Source: Caldifarciminota bacterium (GTDB lineage Bacteria; Hydrothermota; Hydrothermia; LBFQ01). From it: DNA of 40,920 nucleotides. The notes under the pieces were generated by a model that was not told the DNA's origin, searched no databases, and saw nothing but the letters and a program-made list of their open reading frames with translations. Where the stretch lies: NCBI GenBank assembly GCA_015490465.1, contig WFXS01000081.1, forward strand, positions 1 to 40,920. The letters are read 5' to 3'. This document shows, in pieces, positions 16,217 to 24,288 of the stretch. Numbering within the stretch: the stretch's first letter is position 1; the number at the start of each line of letters is the position of its first letter. The position numbers and the translations under genes were made by a program.

Positions 16217-16907
16217 CCCACGCTCTCTGGAGTAAACAGGCGGCCGATAGTACCGCCGCGGTCTCTACCCGGAGTATTATCCTGCCGAGTGAAAAACCGA
16301 GAAAACCGGCCCGGTATATCTTCTCCTTCTCCTCAGGGGTGAAGTCTCCCTCCGGACCTATCAGGACGATGTTCCTCCTCTCAGGTCGTACGTTCACTAT
16401 GGGGGTGGTACTCCCTATTATTCCAGCGAATTTGCCCTCGTAGTCGGAAAACCTGTTCAACACCTCTTCAAGGTTCATCGGAGGGAGTACCTCCGGTACG
16501 TCCGTCCTCCGGGACTGTTTTACGGCAGATAGTACTATCCTCTCCCACCTCTCCTTCTTCTCCTTTGGCCTGCGTACCGTCCTCTCGCATATCGTCGGCA
16601 CTATCCGCTTAACTCCTATCTCCACGAGACGGGATATGAGGTCGTCAAGTCTCTGGCCTTTCGGAGGGGAAACGGCTACCACGACCTCAACCGGAGGAAG
16701 GAGAGGAGGAACCTCCTCAACGATCTCCAGAAGGGCCACCCCTTCCCGCGCATCTATATCAACTATCCGGGCAACGTACTCCCTCTCACCGTCAAAGACA
16801 CCAACGACGTTCCCGACTCTGTGACGCAACACCCTGTATAGGTGATGGAACTCCTCACCGGATACGCGGGCGACCCTCCCCTCTACGCTCGCAAAGAACC
16901 TGTCCAT
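16197..16907 (-). CDS. rsmE: 16S rRNA (uracil-1498-N3)-methyltransferase RsmE
   Basis: RsmE methylates U1498 of 16S rRNA in the assembled small subunit. The 236-residue length is normal. An N-terminal PUA-like domain (EEFHHLYRVLRHRVGN, FDG) precedes the SPOUT methyltransferase domain. The SAM-binding knot is seen in IVLIGPEGDFTPEE and GFLGFSLGRIILRVETAAV; the family usually has GPEGGF, so Gly to Asp here is a small change. KGQRLDDLISRLVEIGVKRI is also typical. The ATG has no Shine-Dalgarno but a TAGAAT box 10 nt upstream. It is divergent from folK. Confidence 0.93.
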   Translation of the reverse strand: MDRFFASVEGRVARVSGEEFHHLYRVLRHRVGNVVGVFDGEREYVARIVDIDAREGVALLEIVEEVPPLLPPVEVVVAVSPPKGQRLDDLISRLVEIGVKRIVPTICERTVRRPKEKKERWERIVLSAVKQSRRTDVPEVLPPMNLEEVLNRFSDYEGKFAGIIGSTTPIVNVRPERRNIVLIGPEGDFTPEEKEKIYRAGFLGFSLGRIILRVETAAVLSAACLLQRAWATESVS

Positions 16908-16917
16908 GGGCGAAGGT

Positions 16918-16923
16918 ATTCTA
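16918..16923 (-). promoter_or_regulatory. -10-like box of rsmE, leaderless type
   Basis: TAGAAT on the minus strand ends 10 nt before the rsmE ATG, with no ribosome site between. Confidence 0.55.
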
Positions 16924-16948
16924 CGGAGGGCAGCACCTCGCTACACCC

Positions 16949-16954
16949 TTAAAT
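16949..16954 (+). promoter_or_regulatory. -10-like box of folK
   Basis: TTAAAT lies 10 nt before the folK ATG. The short interval contains GGGG, so a weak ribosome site is possible if transcription starts close to the box. Confidence 0.4.
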
Positions 16955-16964
16955 TACCGGGGAC

Positions 16965-17450
16965 ATGCCTCTGGTGTACGTGGGTGTCGGATCCAACGAG
17001 GGGAACAGGCTACAAAACCTCCTCGCGGGCATCTCCCTGATAGGAAGGAGGTACCCGGTACTCGCCGCCTCCTCCATCTACCTGACGGAGGCTCAGGGTT
17101 TCGTGGGCAGGGACTTTCTGAACGCCGTTCTCCTCATAAGGTGTGACGATAACCCCTTCTCTCTCCTTCGTCACTTCAAGGACGTTGAGAGGATACTGGG
17201 CAGGAGGGGTTCCGGGTACGGACCACGCCCCTTTGATGCCGACATCCTCCTGTACGAGGGACTTACCCTGCGATCTCCGGACCTGACCGTCCCCCACCCC
17301 CGTATGTGGGAGAGGGACTTCGTCCTGCTTCCCCTGATGGAACTGCTCTCCCTCGGCTTCCCAGCTCTCTCCTACACCGTCAGGCCGGTGGGAAGGGGAA
17401 GGGTGATAAAAGTTATTGACAGGCGGGCCCTACGCGTGGAGAGGCTTTAA
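16965..17450 (+). CDS. folK: 2-amino-4-hydroxy-6-hydroxymethyldihydropteridine diphosphokinase (HPPK)
   Basis: FolK transfers pyrophosphate from ATP to the pterin during folate synthesis. The 161-residue product has the family's N-terminal VYVGVGSNEGNR, then SSIYLTEAQGF, FLNAVLLI and the signature YGPRPFDADILLYEG, whose Asp91 and Asp93 should bind the two Mg ions. VPHPRMWERDFVLLPLMEL closes the core. No other folate genes are adjacent. It converges on the Memo-like gene with a 4-nt overlap (17447-17450). Confidence 0.95.
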   Translation: MPLVYVGVGSNEGNRLQNLLAGISLIGRRYPVLAASSIYLTEAQGFVGRDFLNAVLLIRCDDNPFSLLRHFKDVERILGRRGSGYGPRPFDADILLYEGLTLRSPDLTVPHPRMWERDFVLLPLMELLSLGFPALSYTVRPVGRGRVIKVIDRRALRVERL

Positions 17451-18235
17451 ACCCTATCGTACCGAAGGGCAGCGTACCCGACTACGGAATGCGGATCTCC
17501 GGCGGTATCCGCGCTCGTTCCGTATGCCAGAAGCGTAGGTTTCCATCCGAGTTCCCTTGCTATGGCCGCGAGTGTAGCCCAGGCGTACCTCCCACACGCC
17601 TCCCGCTCAAGGAGGGCTTCAGCGTCGTTCTCAAGGGCTATGGCGAGGGTCTCCCTGTCCATGGCACGGGCGACGTGGTCGGGATAGTAGTGGGACAGGT
17701 CGGTGGATACGACCATCACGTCCCCTTCGCGGAGGATGCCAAGGATCTTCCGGGCGACGGAAAGGGGATTGACTATCCCAAAGGCGAGGGGAACGAGCCT
17801 GAAATCACCGAGGACCACCTGAAGGAAGGGGATCTCCACCTCAAGGGAATGTTCCGGGATGAGGGGATCTGCTATATCGGTAAAGGGATGTCCCAGAGAT
17901 AGGACCTCCTCCACCCTGTCAACGGCTACGGGAACGGTGCCGAGAGGGGTCTCCCACGCCGTAAAGGGGCCGGTGGTCACACCGTTGAAGGCGACGAAGT
18001 GGGCGGGTCCGAGGAGGAAGACGGTGGGGTTCGTGCCGGATAGAGGCAGGAGGGTTTTGAAGGCGTAGGCCGCAAAGGGTCCGGAGTATATATAGCCAGC
18101 GTGGGGGGCGACGACGGCCTCCGGGGCCACCTCGTGGAGTACGTCGGCGGCTTCAAGCATCCTCACCACGGCATCCCTGAGGGCGTCGGGGTCGGCCGGG
18201 TAAAAGGTTCCGGCGACTGCCGGTTTCCTTATCAT
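17447..18235 (-). CDS. amrB: MEMO1-family protein (AmmeMemoRadiSam system protein B)
   Basis: This is a Memo-fold protein related to extradiol dioxygenases. The sequence has MIRKPAVAGTFYP, VVAPHAGYIYSGP (His45), LLGPAHF, PLIPEHSLEVEIPFLQ, STDLSHYYP and the C-terminal VVGYAALRY, all typical. I chose the second ATG (18235) because it overlaps the upstream stop as ATGA and has GGAG at a normal distance; the track start at 18241 is too close to that site. It follows the radical-SAM gene directly. Bacterial Memo proteins commonly pair with such an enzyme and an AMMECR1 protein; the latter is not in the window. The molecular role is not established. Confidence 0.9.
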   Translation of the reverse strand: MIRKPAVAGTFYPADPDALRDAVVRMLEAADVLHEVAPEAVVAPHAGYIYSGPFAAYAFKTLLPLSGTNPTVFLLGPAHFVAFNGVTTGPFTAWETPLGTVPVAVDRVEEVLSLGHPFTDIADPLIPEHSLEVEIPFLQVVLGDFRLVPLAFGIVNPLSVARKILGILREGDVMVVSTDLSHYYPDHVARAMDRETLAIALENDAEALLEREACGRYAWATLAAIARELGWKPTLLAYGTSADTAGDPHSVVGYAALRYDRV

Positions 18236-19290
18236 TTCCATACTCCGGGTATCTTTTCCCCACAGTTATGGCAAACTCCCCTCTCCTCCCACATCTCCGT
18301 CACCCGATAACCGTCGCGACGGATGAGCATGGTACCGCACTTCGGGCAGTAGGTACTGGACCTCTCCGGGTCGTAGACGTTCCCGACGTAGACGAATTTA
18401 AGTCCCTCCTCTTTCCCTATCTCGTACGCCTTAATCAGGGTGCTGTGGGGGGTGGGACGTATGTGCAACATCTTGTAATCCGGATGGGCGGCCGTGACGT
18501 GCCACGGTATGTTAGGGTTGACGGAGGCGAGAAAGCGGGCGATTCCCCTCAGATCCTTCTCGCTGTCGTTATAGCCGTCTATTACGAGGGTGGTCACCTC
18601 AAGCCATATCTTCGGCCATACCTCTCCGCCGAGGTACTCTATGTTCTCAAGGACGGGCTTAAGTCTGGCCCCCGTTATCTCCCTGTAGAACTTCTCGGTG
18701 AAGCCCTTCAGATCCACGTTTATGGCGTGGAGAAGACCCTCCATGTACTTCCACGCGTGGGGGGTCTCAAAGCCGGAGGAAACGAAGACGTTCCTCATAC
18801 CTCTCTCAACGCCGAGGGCGGCGATATCGTGGGCGTACTCTATCCAGACGACCGGCTCGTTGTAGGTGTAAGCGAGAAGTCTGACGCCGTAGTATTCGGC
18901 CGCCTCAACTATCCGTTCCGGCGGCGAATCGTAACCTATGAACCGGTCCGGCTCTCCCGTCTTCGGATCAACGTAAAAATCCCTGAACTGGCTTATCTCC
19001 CAGTTCTGACAGAACTGACAACGGAAGTTGCACCCCACCGTACCTATGGAGAGTATACCCTCCCCGGGCAGGAAGTGGTAGAGAGGTTTCTTCTCAACCG
19101 GATCTATGTGAATGGCCGCAGCCTTTCCGTAGGTCACCAGATAGAGTTTACCGTCGTAGTTTCTCCTTACACCGCACTTTCCCGACTCCCCCGGTTTTAT
19201 GGCGCACCAGTGGTGGCAGGCCGTACACTGTACCACTCCGTTCCTCAGAGGTCTGTAGAGGTCGCATTCCCGTAAGGCGGAAGATACCAT
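18232..19290 (-). CDS. amrS: AmmeMemoRadiSam system radical SAM enzyme
   Basis: The 352-residue product has an N-terminal cysteine segment (CTACHHWCAIKPGESGKCG), then the radical-SAM CxxxCxxC motif in GCNFRCQFCQNW (Cys87, Cys91, Cys94) that should hold a 4Fe-4S cluster. The TIM-barrel core includes AYTYNEPVVW and HAINVDLKGF. A C-terminal zinc ribbon follows (YCPKCGTMLIRRDG, VCHNCGEKIPG). This matches the AmrS family, which co-occurs with Memo proteins; its substrate is unknown to me. It leads a two-gene unit with the Memo gene, from a TAAAAT box 10 nt before the ATG and without a ribosome site. Confidence 0.93.
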   Translation of the reverse strand: MVSSALRECDLYRPLRNGVVQCTACHHWCAIKPGESGKCGVRRNYDGKLYLVTYGKAAAIHIDPVEKKPLYHFLPGEGILSIGTVGCNFRCQFCQNWEISQFRDFYVDPKTGEPDRFIGYDSPPERIVEAAEYYGVRLLAYTYNEPVVWIEYAHDIAALGVERGMRNVFVSSGFETPHAWKYMEGLLHAINVDLKGFTEKFYREITGARLKPVLENIEYLGGEVWPKIWLEVTTLVIDGYNDSEKDLRGIARFLASVNPNIPWHVTAAHPDYKMLHIRPTPHSTLIKAYEIGKEEGLKFVYVGNVYDPERSSTYCPKCGTMLIRRDGYRVTEMWEERGVCHNCGEKIPGVWK

Positions 19291-19300
19291 TTCAGTACGT

Positions 19301-19306
19301 ATTTTA
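19301..19306 (-). promoter_or_regulatory. -10-like box of amrS, leaderless type
   Basis: TAAAAT on the minus strand lies exactly 10 nt before the amrS ATG. Confidence 0.55.
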
Positions 19307-19561
19307 AAGCGGATTCACGCGGTTTATGAAGAGTTCAGGGGGAAAAATTTGATCGTATTTGGCAAAAGGATACCCCTGAGGACGAGGAAAGGGGCAGGAG
19401 TACCCTACCACCGGAGAGATGGGGGAGGAACGAGGGGCAGAAGAAAGGTTGAGGAGTTCTGTTAGGTATGGGGAACAGCAGAGAGACGGGATTATTTTCT
19501 CAACCTTTTCAAAACCGGCATCTATGTATGAAGGATATCGTGGGCGTCCTTAAACAGGCCC
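19307..19561. other. Non-coding accessory interval, possible gene debris
   Basis: About 255 nt hold only short open frames. The plus strand is purine-rich over 19400-19490. An ATG near 19528 opens a 24-codon frame (MKDIVGVLKQALKQ) that ends quickly. I see no RNA gene, terminator or repeat. Together with its neighbours this looks like a worn accessory patch. Confidence 0.4.
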
Positions 19562-19855
19562 TTAAGCAGGTCCTTGTCCTTTATCCTTTCCGATCCTCGT
19601 AACCTCCTCAAGGTAGTAATCGTACATCTTAACCTCCTTAAGCCTGCAGATTGGATTCTTCGGTGAAATCAACCTTTGCCATAGGGAAAGGAACTTCAGG
19701 GCCTTCAGATCCGCTAAGTAATCCGTCTCTGAGGCTTCGGAGAGGTATTTGAAGTCTATTATCCTATCAATCCCCGCCTTCCTCAGGGTCTCTCTTGCAT
19801 TTTGCAGGTACCTCTTAGACAGTCTACGGATGAAGGGATATGGTTCCTCCCTCAT
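19562..19855 (-). CDS. Small HEPN-like (DUF5618-like) protein
   Basis: The 97-residue product contains RYLQNARETLRKAG, a charged turn, FKYLSEASETDYLADLKALKFL. This resembles the DUF5618/HEPN-like pattern of a first helix (RYLENAKEIL), then KYV-EA-GTAYLAVLKAL. HEPN-type proteins often pair with a nucleotidyltransferase as a toxin-antitoxin or defence module, but no intact nucleotidyltransferase is next to it. The C-terminal 30 residues do not match and may be altered. It lies in an AT-richer patch between probable remnants. No clear ribosome site precedes the ATG. The family call rests on pattern memory only. Confidence 0.45.
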   Translation of the reverse strand: MREEPYPFIRRLSKRYLQNARETLRKAGIDRIIDFKYLSEASETDYLADLKALKFLSLWQRLISPKNPICRLKEVKMYDYYLEEVTRIGKDKGQGPA

Positions 19856-19863
19856 AATAGGCG

Positions 19864-20061
19864 TTGGATGAAAAACCCGCTGATTTGAATACTTTGAAGG
19901 AGAAGCTCGGTGAGGTTAACGCCCCGCTTGAGGTGATTGAGGAGGAGAGAGGGAAGACGAGAGAAAACCTATTTCAGGTTCTTGAGGAGAGGTTCGCCCG
20001 GAGACCGGCGGAGGAGATAGGGAAAGTGGGCAAAGTGAAGTCCACGCTGTTTCCTGCATAA
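19864..20061 (+). pseudogene. Possible remnant ORF
   Basis: A 65-codon frame opens with TTG and has no ribosome site. The highly charged segment EEERGKTRENLFQVLEERFA vaguely recalls the C-terminal tails of Rpn/transposase-like nucleases (repeated charged helix, then LLERRFG), but the match is too weak to name. It is divergent from the HEPN-like gene, only 8 nt away. It may be debris or not a gene. Confidence 0.25.
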
Positions 20062-20070
20062 AAGAATAGT

Positions 20071-21180
20071 TTACAGATTTATCCCATATCTCTCAAGAAC
20101 GAGTTTTTTGAACCCCTCTGGATTACGGCTCATACGGAGGAGCCGACCTATCTCCATCCTTTTCATAACCGGAGGGTAATTTCCGGGAAACTCTTCCACG
20201 GCCTTCTGCACAAGCTCACGGAACTCCTTGATGCGGGAAGTATAGTACTTCACGAACTCTTCCCACTCCATTACCTTCCTGAATCCTGGTCCCAGAACGT
20301 TCAAAGTCCTGTCGTCTCTCTTCCACGCAAAGTTCACGTTGTACCTCTCAGCCATTTCCTCCATACGATCCTCCGGTAGATTTTCAGGGACCTCCGTGAA
20401 CCGGAGAGTATGGGTTACTATTCTAACGTCCACGGTTATCGCCCACACCTCCCTATCCTCTATCCACAGACGAACCAGAATAAACAGTGGAAATACGATA
20501 GCCAAATTACCTTTTATCCCAACAAAGGCTAACCTGACCTTTTCAAACTCTCCTTTCATCGGCTCTCCAAAGCTCTTTAGCGCTCTGAAAAACCCATGCC
20601 TGTCCTTCTCTCCCGGAACGTAGATTATGGAAAACCCCATAGCCCTCGCATGGAGGGTTGGGTCAATCTTTTTCCTCTTCTTCGTTTTTTTCTCCTTCTT
20701 CGCATCTTTCTTCCCGGATATCAAGGATAGGACGATACTCCTCGTTTTGGTTTCCTCAACGTCGGCTCTGGAGGACAGTACTTTCCTCCTTACTATATCA
20801 ATGCCGAACATCTCCTCAATCGCTTCCTCATCCATATCCGCAACTTCTACGTGCACTTCCCATCCGTTCTTCTTTATTTCGGTTATCGTCGTCCTTAACA
20901 CCTCTTCCGAATACTTGATGAGGTGATTCAGGTACTTCTCACCGTACTTCTCGGCCGCATAGCGGTAAAGTTCCATACCCTGAAGCGAGGAAGTCAAATC
21001 TTCGGGTAATAGACCCTGCCACCACGGTTTTTTTACAAGAAAACTTAGTGCGAAGAGTAGTTTCCCCCTGTAAATGTATACCGTCAGTAAGGGATCTCCG
21101 AATATGCCCCGCCTGACGTAGACAACACCACTTCTCTTTTTATGGATAAAGTCGTTAACTACCTTCCGGATATTCTCCAT
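20071..21180 (-). CDS. Unrecognised 369-residue protein, possible PATAN-like N-terminus
   Basis: I cannot place this protein with confidence. Residues about 10-50 (KRSGVVYVRRG, LLTVYIYRGKLLFA) recall the start of DUF4388/PATAN domains, in which an SG-x-v-x-V strand precedes a y-x-G-k-l-x-x-A strand; such domains often work with Roadblock proteins and GTPases. Residues about 150-175 form a Lys-rich linker (KKDAKKEKKTKKRKK). The C-terminal half is a mixed alpha/beta sequence with a possible hydrophobic strand pair (LAIVFPLFILVRLWI) and a helical tail. The gene is visibly AT-richer than its neighbours. It starts with a TAGTAT box 12 nt upstream and no ribosome site. Confidence 0.6.
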   Translation of the reverse strand: MENIRKVVNDFIHKKRSGVVYVRRGIFGDPLLTVYIYRGKLLFALSFLVKKPWWQGLLPEDLTSSLQGMELYRYAAEKYGEKYLNHLIKYSEEVLRTTITEIKKNGWEVHVEVADMDEEAIEEMFGIDIVRRKVLSSRADVEETKTRSIVLSLISGKKDAKKEKKTKKRKKIDPTLHARAMGFSIIYVPGEKDRHGFFRALKSFGEPMKGEFEKVRLAFVGIKGNLAIVFPLFILVRLWIEDREVWAITVDVRIVTHTLRFTEVPENLPEDRMEEMAERYNVNFAWKRDDRTLNVLGPGFRKVMEWEEFVKYYTSRIKEFRELVQKAVEEFPGNYPPVMKRMEIGRLLRMSRNPEGFKKLVLERYGINL

Positions 21181-21192
21181 GAACGGTAGACA

Positions 21193-21198
21193 ATACTA
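21193..21198 (-). promoter_or_regulatory. -10-like box of the 369-residue gene
   Basis: TAGTAT on the minus strand lies 12 nt before the ATG. An AT palindrome about 40 nt further upstream may act with it. Confidence 0.4.
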
Positions 21199-21234
21199 AG
21201 GCTGAAATCCTTTTTCGTTAGTAAACCCTGAGGA

Positions 21235-21248
21235 TTAAAAATTTTTAA
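21235..21248. promoter_or_regulatory. 14-bp AT palindrome between sucC and the 369-residue gene
   Basis: TTAAAAATTTTTAA is a perfect palindrome, 3 nt beyond the sucC stop and 37 nt upstream of the next gene's -10 box. It could be an UP element, a protein site or part of a weak bidirectional terminator; the sequence alone does not decide. Confidence 0.35.
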
Positions 21249-21250
21249 CC

Positions 21251-22384
21251 TTACCCTCTGGCCAGTTCCACGGCCATACGGGCCCCTTCGGACATGGTCC
21301 CGGCCGTCTTCAGGGGAAGGCCGGACTCGGCTAACATCTTACGGCCTATCTCCTCGTTCGTACCGGTCAGTCTCACGACCACCGGCACCCTCACGTCCAT
21401 GGTCTTAAAGGCCTCTATCAGGCCGGCGGCTATGTCGTCGCACCGGGTTATGCCACCGAAGATGTTTATGAAGACCACCTTCACGTTGGGGTCCCTCAGG
21501 ATTATGTCCATGGCCTTCTTGACCTTCTCCGGATTGGAGGACCCCCCAACGTCAAGGAAGTTGGCCGGCTCACCCCCCCAGTACTTTATAACGTCCATGG
21601 TGGCCATGGCCAGACCGGCCCCGTTCACCATACATCCGATATCACCGTCCAGCTTTACGAAGGAGAGACCGGCCTCCTTGGCCTCCTCCTCCTCGGGGTT
21701 AACGTAGTCCATATCCTTGTACTGGAGGAGGTCCGGGTGGCGGAAGAGGGCGTTGTCGTCTAATATTATTTTGGCATCTACAGCCACGAGATCGTTAGCA
21801 GGCGTAACGACGAGGGGGTTTATCTCGGCAAGCTGGGCATCGGTAACGAAGTAGACTTCGGAAAGTTTCTGGTATATACCCGCGGCCTTCAGGGCGAGTT
21901 TGTTATCCTCAAAGACCTGAAAGGCCAGTTCCCTCGCCTCGTAGGGCTTCAGGGGTTCGGTTATGTGCTTCTTAACTATGGCCTCAGGCTTCGTCCTCGC
22001 TATCTCCTCTATGTCAACCCCACCCTCCTTTGAGGTTATGAATACGGCCTTAGAGGTACGCCTGTCAAGGGTTACGCTCACGTAGTACTCCTTTGCTATG
22101 TCAACGGCCTCGGTTATAAGGATCTTCTTGACCTTTATACCCTTTATGGTCAGGTTGAGTATCTCCTCGGCCTTTTTAACGGCCTCGTCGTAATCTTTCG
22201 CGAGTTTTACCCCTCCGGCCTTACCGCGTCCCCCTACGGGGACCTGCGCCTTTATAACCACGGGGTACTTCATCCCTTTGAGTATCTCCTTCGCCTCTTC
22301 CACCGTACGGGCGAGTTTACCGGTCTGGGTAGGTATGCCGAACTTCCTAAAGACTTCTTTGGATGCCCACTCAAGCAACTTCAT
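21251..22384 (-). CDS. sucC: Succinate-CoA ligase [ADP-forming] subunit beta
   Basis: SucC carries the ATP-grasp domain of succinyl-CoA synthetase. The 377-residue product has KAQVPVGGRGKAGGVKLA (nucleotide loop), AEINPLVV with the Mg ligands, DGDIGCMVNGAGLAMATMD, and the C-terminal INIFGGITRCDDIA with VVRLTGTNEE. It is a complete, normal-length subunit. The alpha subunit gene sucD is not next to it, which is unusual but not rare. The ATG has no ribosome site; TAAAAT lies 8 nt upstream. It is divergent from murC. Confidence 0.96.
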   Translation of the reverse strand: MKLLEWASKEVFRKFGIPTQTGKLARTVEEAKEILKGMKYPVVIKAQVPVGGRGKAGGVKLAKDYDEAVKKAEEILNLTIKGIKVKKILITEAVDIAKEYYVSVTLDRRTSKAVFITSKEGGVDIEEIARTKPEAIVKKHITEPLKPYEARELAFQVFEDNKLALKAAGIYQKLSEVYFVTDAQLAEINPLVVTPANDLVAVDAKIILDDNALFRHPDLLQYKDMDYVNPEEEEAKEAGLSFVKLDGDIGCMVNGAGLAMATMDVIKYWGGEPANFLDVGGSSNPEKVKKAMDIILRDPNVKVVFINIFGGITRCDDIAAGLIEAFKTMDVRVPVVVRLTGTNEEIGRKMLAESGLPLKTAGTMSEGARMAVELARG

Positions 22385-22392
22385 AGGCGGGT

Positions 22393-22398
22393 ATTTTA
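22393..22398 (-). promoter_or_regulatory. -10-like box of sucC, leaderless type
   Basis: TAAAAT on the minus strand ends 8 nt before the sucC ATG with no ribosome site between. Confidence 0.6.
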
Positions 22399-22514
22399 CT
22401 GGTGCAGGAGGGGTTGTTCCCGTGGTAGCACCGTGAATTTTTCAAACTTGATCCTGAAATCCGTTCCGTATAGCCGTTCCCTTACGTTCCGCCGAATATC
22501 GTACCCATCCCTCG

Positions 22515-22520
22515 TATAAT
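22515..22520 (+). promoter_or_regulatory. -10 box of murC, leaderless type
   Basis: A perfect TATAAT ends 9 nt before the murC ATG. No -35 consensus is visible at 17 nt. Confidence 0.65.
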
Positions 22521-22529
22521 CTCCCGACG

Positions 22530-23891
22530 ATGATCCTTCTTCCCCGCACCCGTTTCAACCGCATCCACATGGTGGGTATAGGGGGATCCGGCATGAGCGG
22601 AATTGCAGAGATCCTCCACCGTCTCGGTTTTTCGGTTCAGGGGTCGGATATAAGCCGCAAGGAGACGACGGAGAGGCTTGAGAAACTCGGAATTAAGGTC
22701 TTCTACGGTCACAGGTACGAGAACGTGAAGGGTGCGGATCTGGTGGTTTACTCCTCCGCCATACCGCCCGACAACCCCGAGCTTCAGGCGGCCAGAGAGA
22801 TGGGTATACCGGTCGTCCAGAGGGCGGAGATGCTGGCCGAACTGATGAGGGTTAAGTTCTCCATAGCCGTATCCGGCGCCCACGGTAAGAGTACCACAAC
22901 CTCCATGGTGGGACACGTACTAAAGGCCCTGAACACCAACCCTACCGTGATAGTGGGGGGTATACTGCGGGAGGTCAGTACGGGAGGGATGTACGGCAGC
23001 GGGGACTACCTCGTGGCCGAAGCCGACGAGTCCGACAGATCTTTTCTGAAACTCCTGCCCACCATAGCCGTAATAACTAACATAGACCGGGAGCATATAG
23101 ACACCTACGGGAGCATGGCCAACCTGAAACTGGCCTTCATAGACTTCGCCAACCGGGTACCCTTCTACGGGGCGGTCCTGGCCTGCGGGGACGACGAGAA
23201 CACCCGGCATATCCTTCCCTTCGTGGAGAGGAGGGTATTCACGTACGGCCTCGGCAGGGACAACTTCTTTCGGGCCGAAAATCTCAGGGAGGAGGGTCTG
23301 GGGAGCGAGTACGACCTCCTGGTCAACGGCCGGGGGGTCGCCCGTGTAAGGTTAAACGTACCGGGCGTATTCAACGTCAGGAACTCCCTCGCGGCTCTGG
23401 GAGTGGCGTGGGAACTGGGCCTTAACCTGAAGGATGTTGCGGAAAGCCTTGCCACGTTCAGGGGCGTGGGCAGGAGGTTTGAGATCAAGGGGAAGGTAAA
23501 CGGGGCAACCGTTATAGACGACTACGGCCACCATCCCACGGAGATATCCGCCGTCCTTGACGTGGCCAGAAGGCTCGGAAGGGTGATAGTCGTTTTCCAG
23601 CCCCACAGGTACACCCGCACCAGGGACCTCTACAAGCAGTTCGCCGAAGTCCTTACGAAGGCGGATTACGTGATACTCCTCCCCGTATATCCCGCAGGGG
23701 AGAAGGAGATACCCGGTGTAAGTTCAGGGCTGATATACGGAAGGATGAGGGACATGGGCTATGAGAACGTTGAGATGGTTGAGAGCCTTGAGGAGGCGGC
23801 CGGGAGGGTGAAGGCCGTAGCCGGAGAGGGGGACGTGGTACTCCTTCAGGGGGCGGGAAACGTTTACAGGGTGTGGGATCTCCTCGTATAG
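22530..23891 (+). CDS. murC: UDP-N-acetylmuramate--L-alanine ligase
   Basis: MurC adds L-alanine to UDP-MurNAc, the first peptide step of peptidoglycan synthesis. The 453-residue product shows all three Mur domains: an N-terminal Rossmann part (IHMVGIGGSGMSGIAEIL), the central ATP site at 115-124 (SGAHGKSTTT) with AEADESDRSF, and the C-terminal RRFEIKG, IDDYGHHPTEI and FQPHRYTRT. It stands alone rather than in a dcw cluster. Start: ATG right after a TATAAT box, no ribosome site. Confidence 0.97.
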   Translation: MILLPRTRFNRIHMVGIGGSGMSGIAEILHRLGFSVQGSDISRKETTERLEKLGIKVFYGHRYENVKGADLVVYSSAIPPDNPELQAAREMGIPVVQRAEMLAELMRVKFSIAVSGAHGKSTTTSMVGHVLKALNTNPTVIVGGILREVSTGGMYGSGDYLVAEADESDRSFLKLLPTIAVITNIDREHIDTYGSMANLKLAFIDFANRVPFYGAVLACGDDENTRHILPFVERRVFTYGLGRDNFFRAENLREEGLGSEYDLLVNGRGVARVRLNVPGVFNVRNSLAALGVAWELGLNLKDVAESLATFRGVGRRFEIKGKVNGATVIDDYGHHPTEISAVLDVARRLGRVIVVFQPHRYTRTRDLYKQFAEVLTKADYVILLPVYPAGEKEIPGVSSGLIYGRMRDMGYENVEMVESLEEAAGRVKAVAGEGDVVLLQGAGNVYRVWDLLV

Positions 23892-23919
23892 ATCGGCCCA
23901 ACCGTCAGGATAACGGGCT

Positions 23920-23925
23920 TATAAT
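23920..23925 (+). promoter_or_regulatory. -10 box of the DUF5362-like gene, leaderless type
   Basis: TATAAT ends 9 nt before the ATG at 23935; no ribosome site is between them. Confidence 0.6.
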
Positions 23926-23934
23926 CCTTGAGAC

Positions 23935-24288
23935 ATGCAGATAGACGTTCAGCGACTCAGGAATTCTATAAAAGGTACGGGATGGGCAAAGTTCCTGGCC
24001 ATCGTATACTACATTCTGGGTGCCATTTACATCCTCGGATGCGTTACCATACCTCTGGGAATCTTCATGTTCATAATCGGCATAAAGACCTGGAACGCGG
24101 CCAGCGACCTTGAAAGACTTAAGTACACGGACGACCCCGAGAGACTCTACTCCGCCCTTGACAACATCGGTTCCATGTTCGTATGGTCCGGCATATTCAT
24201 TGTCGTCACTCTGGTGCTTTACGCCATACTCCTCGTAGTTTACATCGCCTTTCTATCCTCTATGATGTCCGCTACGTATACCCTTTAA
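23935..24288 (+). CDS. DUF5362-like membrane protein
   Basis: The 117-residue product has two regions of membrane helices: KFLAIVYYILGAIYILGCVT followed by IFMFIIGIKTWNAASDLERL, and a C-terminal pair (FVWSGIFIVVTLVLYAILLV, VYIAFL). The pattern WAKFLAIVYYI-G-IY-G followed by a GIKTWNAA motif resembles DUF5362, a small family of unknown function found in diverse diderms. Its 3' end overlaps the convergent outer-membrane gene by 4 nt. Confidence 0.65.
   Translation: MQIDVQRLRNSIKGTGWAKFLAIVYYILGAIYILGCVTIPLGIFMFIIGIKTWNAASDLERLKYTDDPERLYSALDNIGSMFVWSGIFIVVTLVLYAILLVVYIAFLSSMMSATYTL

Noticed and set aside
18268-19275. 335-codon plus-strand ORF
   Set aside because: Antisense to amrS, whose radical-SAM cluster motif is unmistakable.
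19528-19602. Start of a nucleotidyltransferase-like frame (MKDIVGVLKQALKQ)
   Set aside because: Only 24 codons, no catalytic GSxxRG motif follows in any frame; mentioned only as possible debris.
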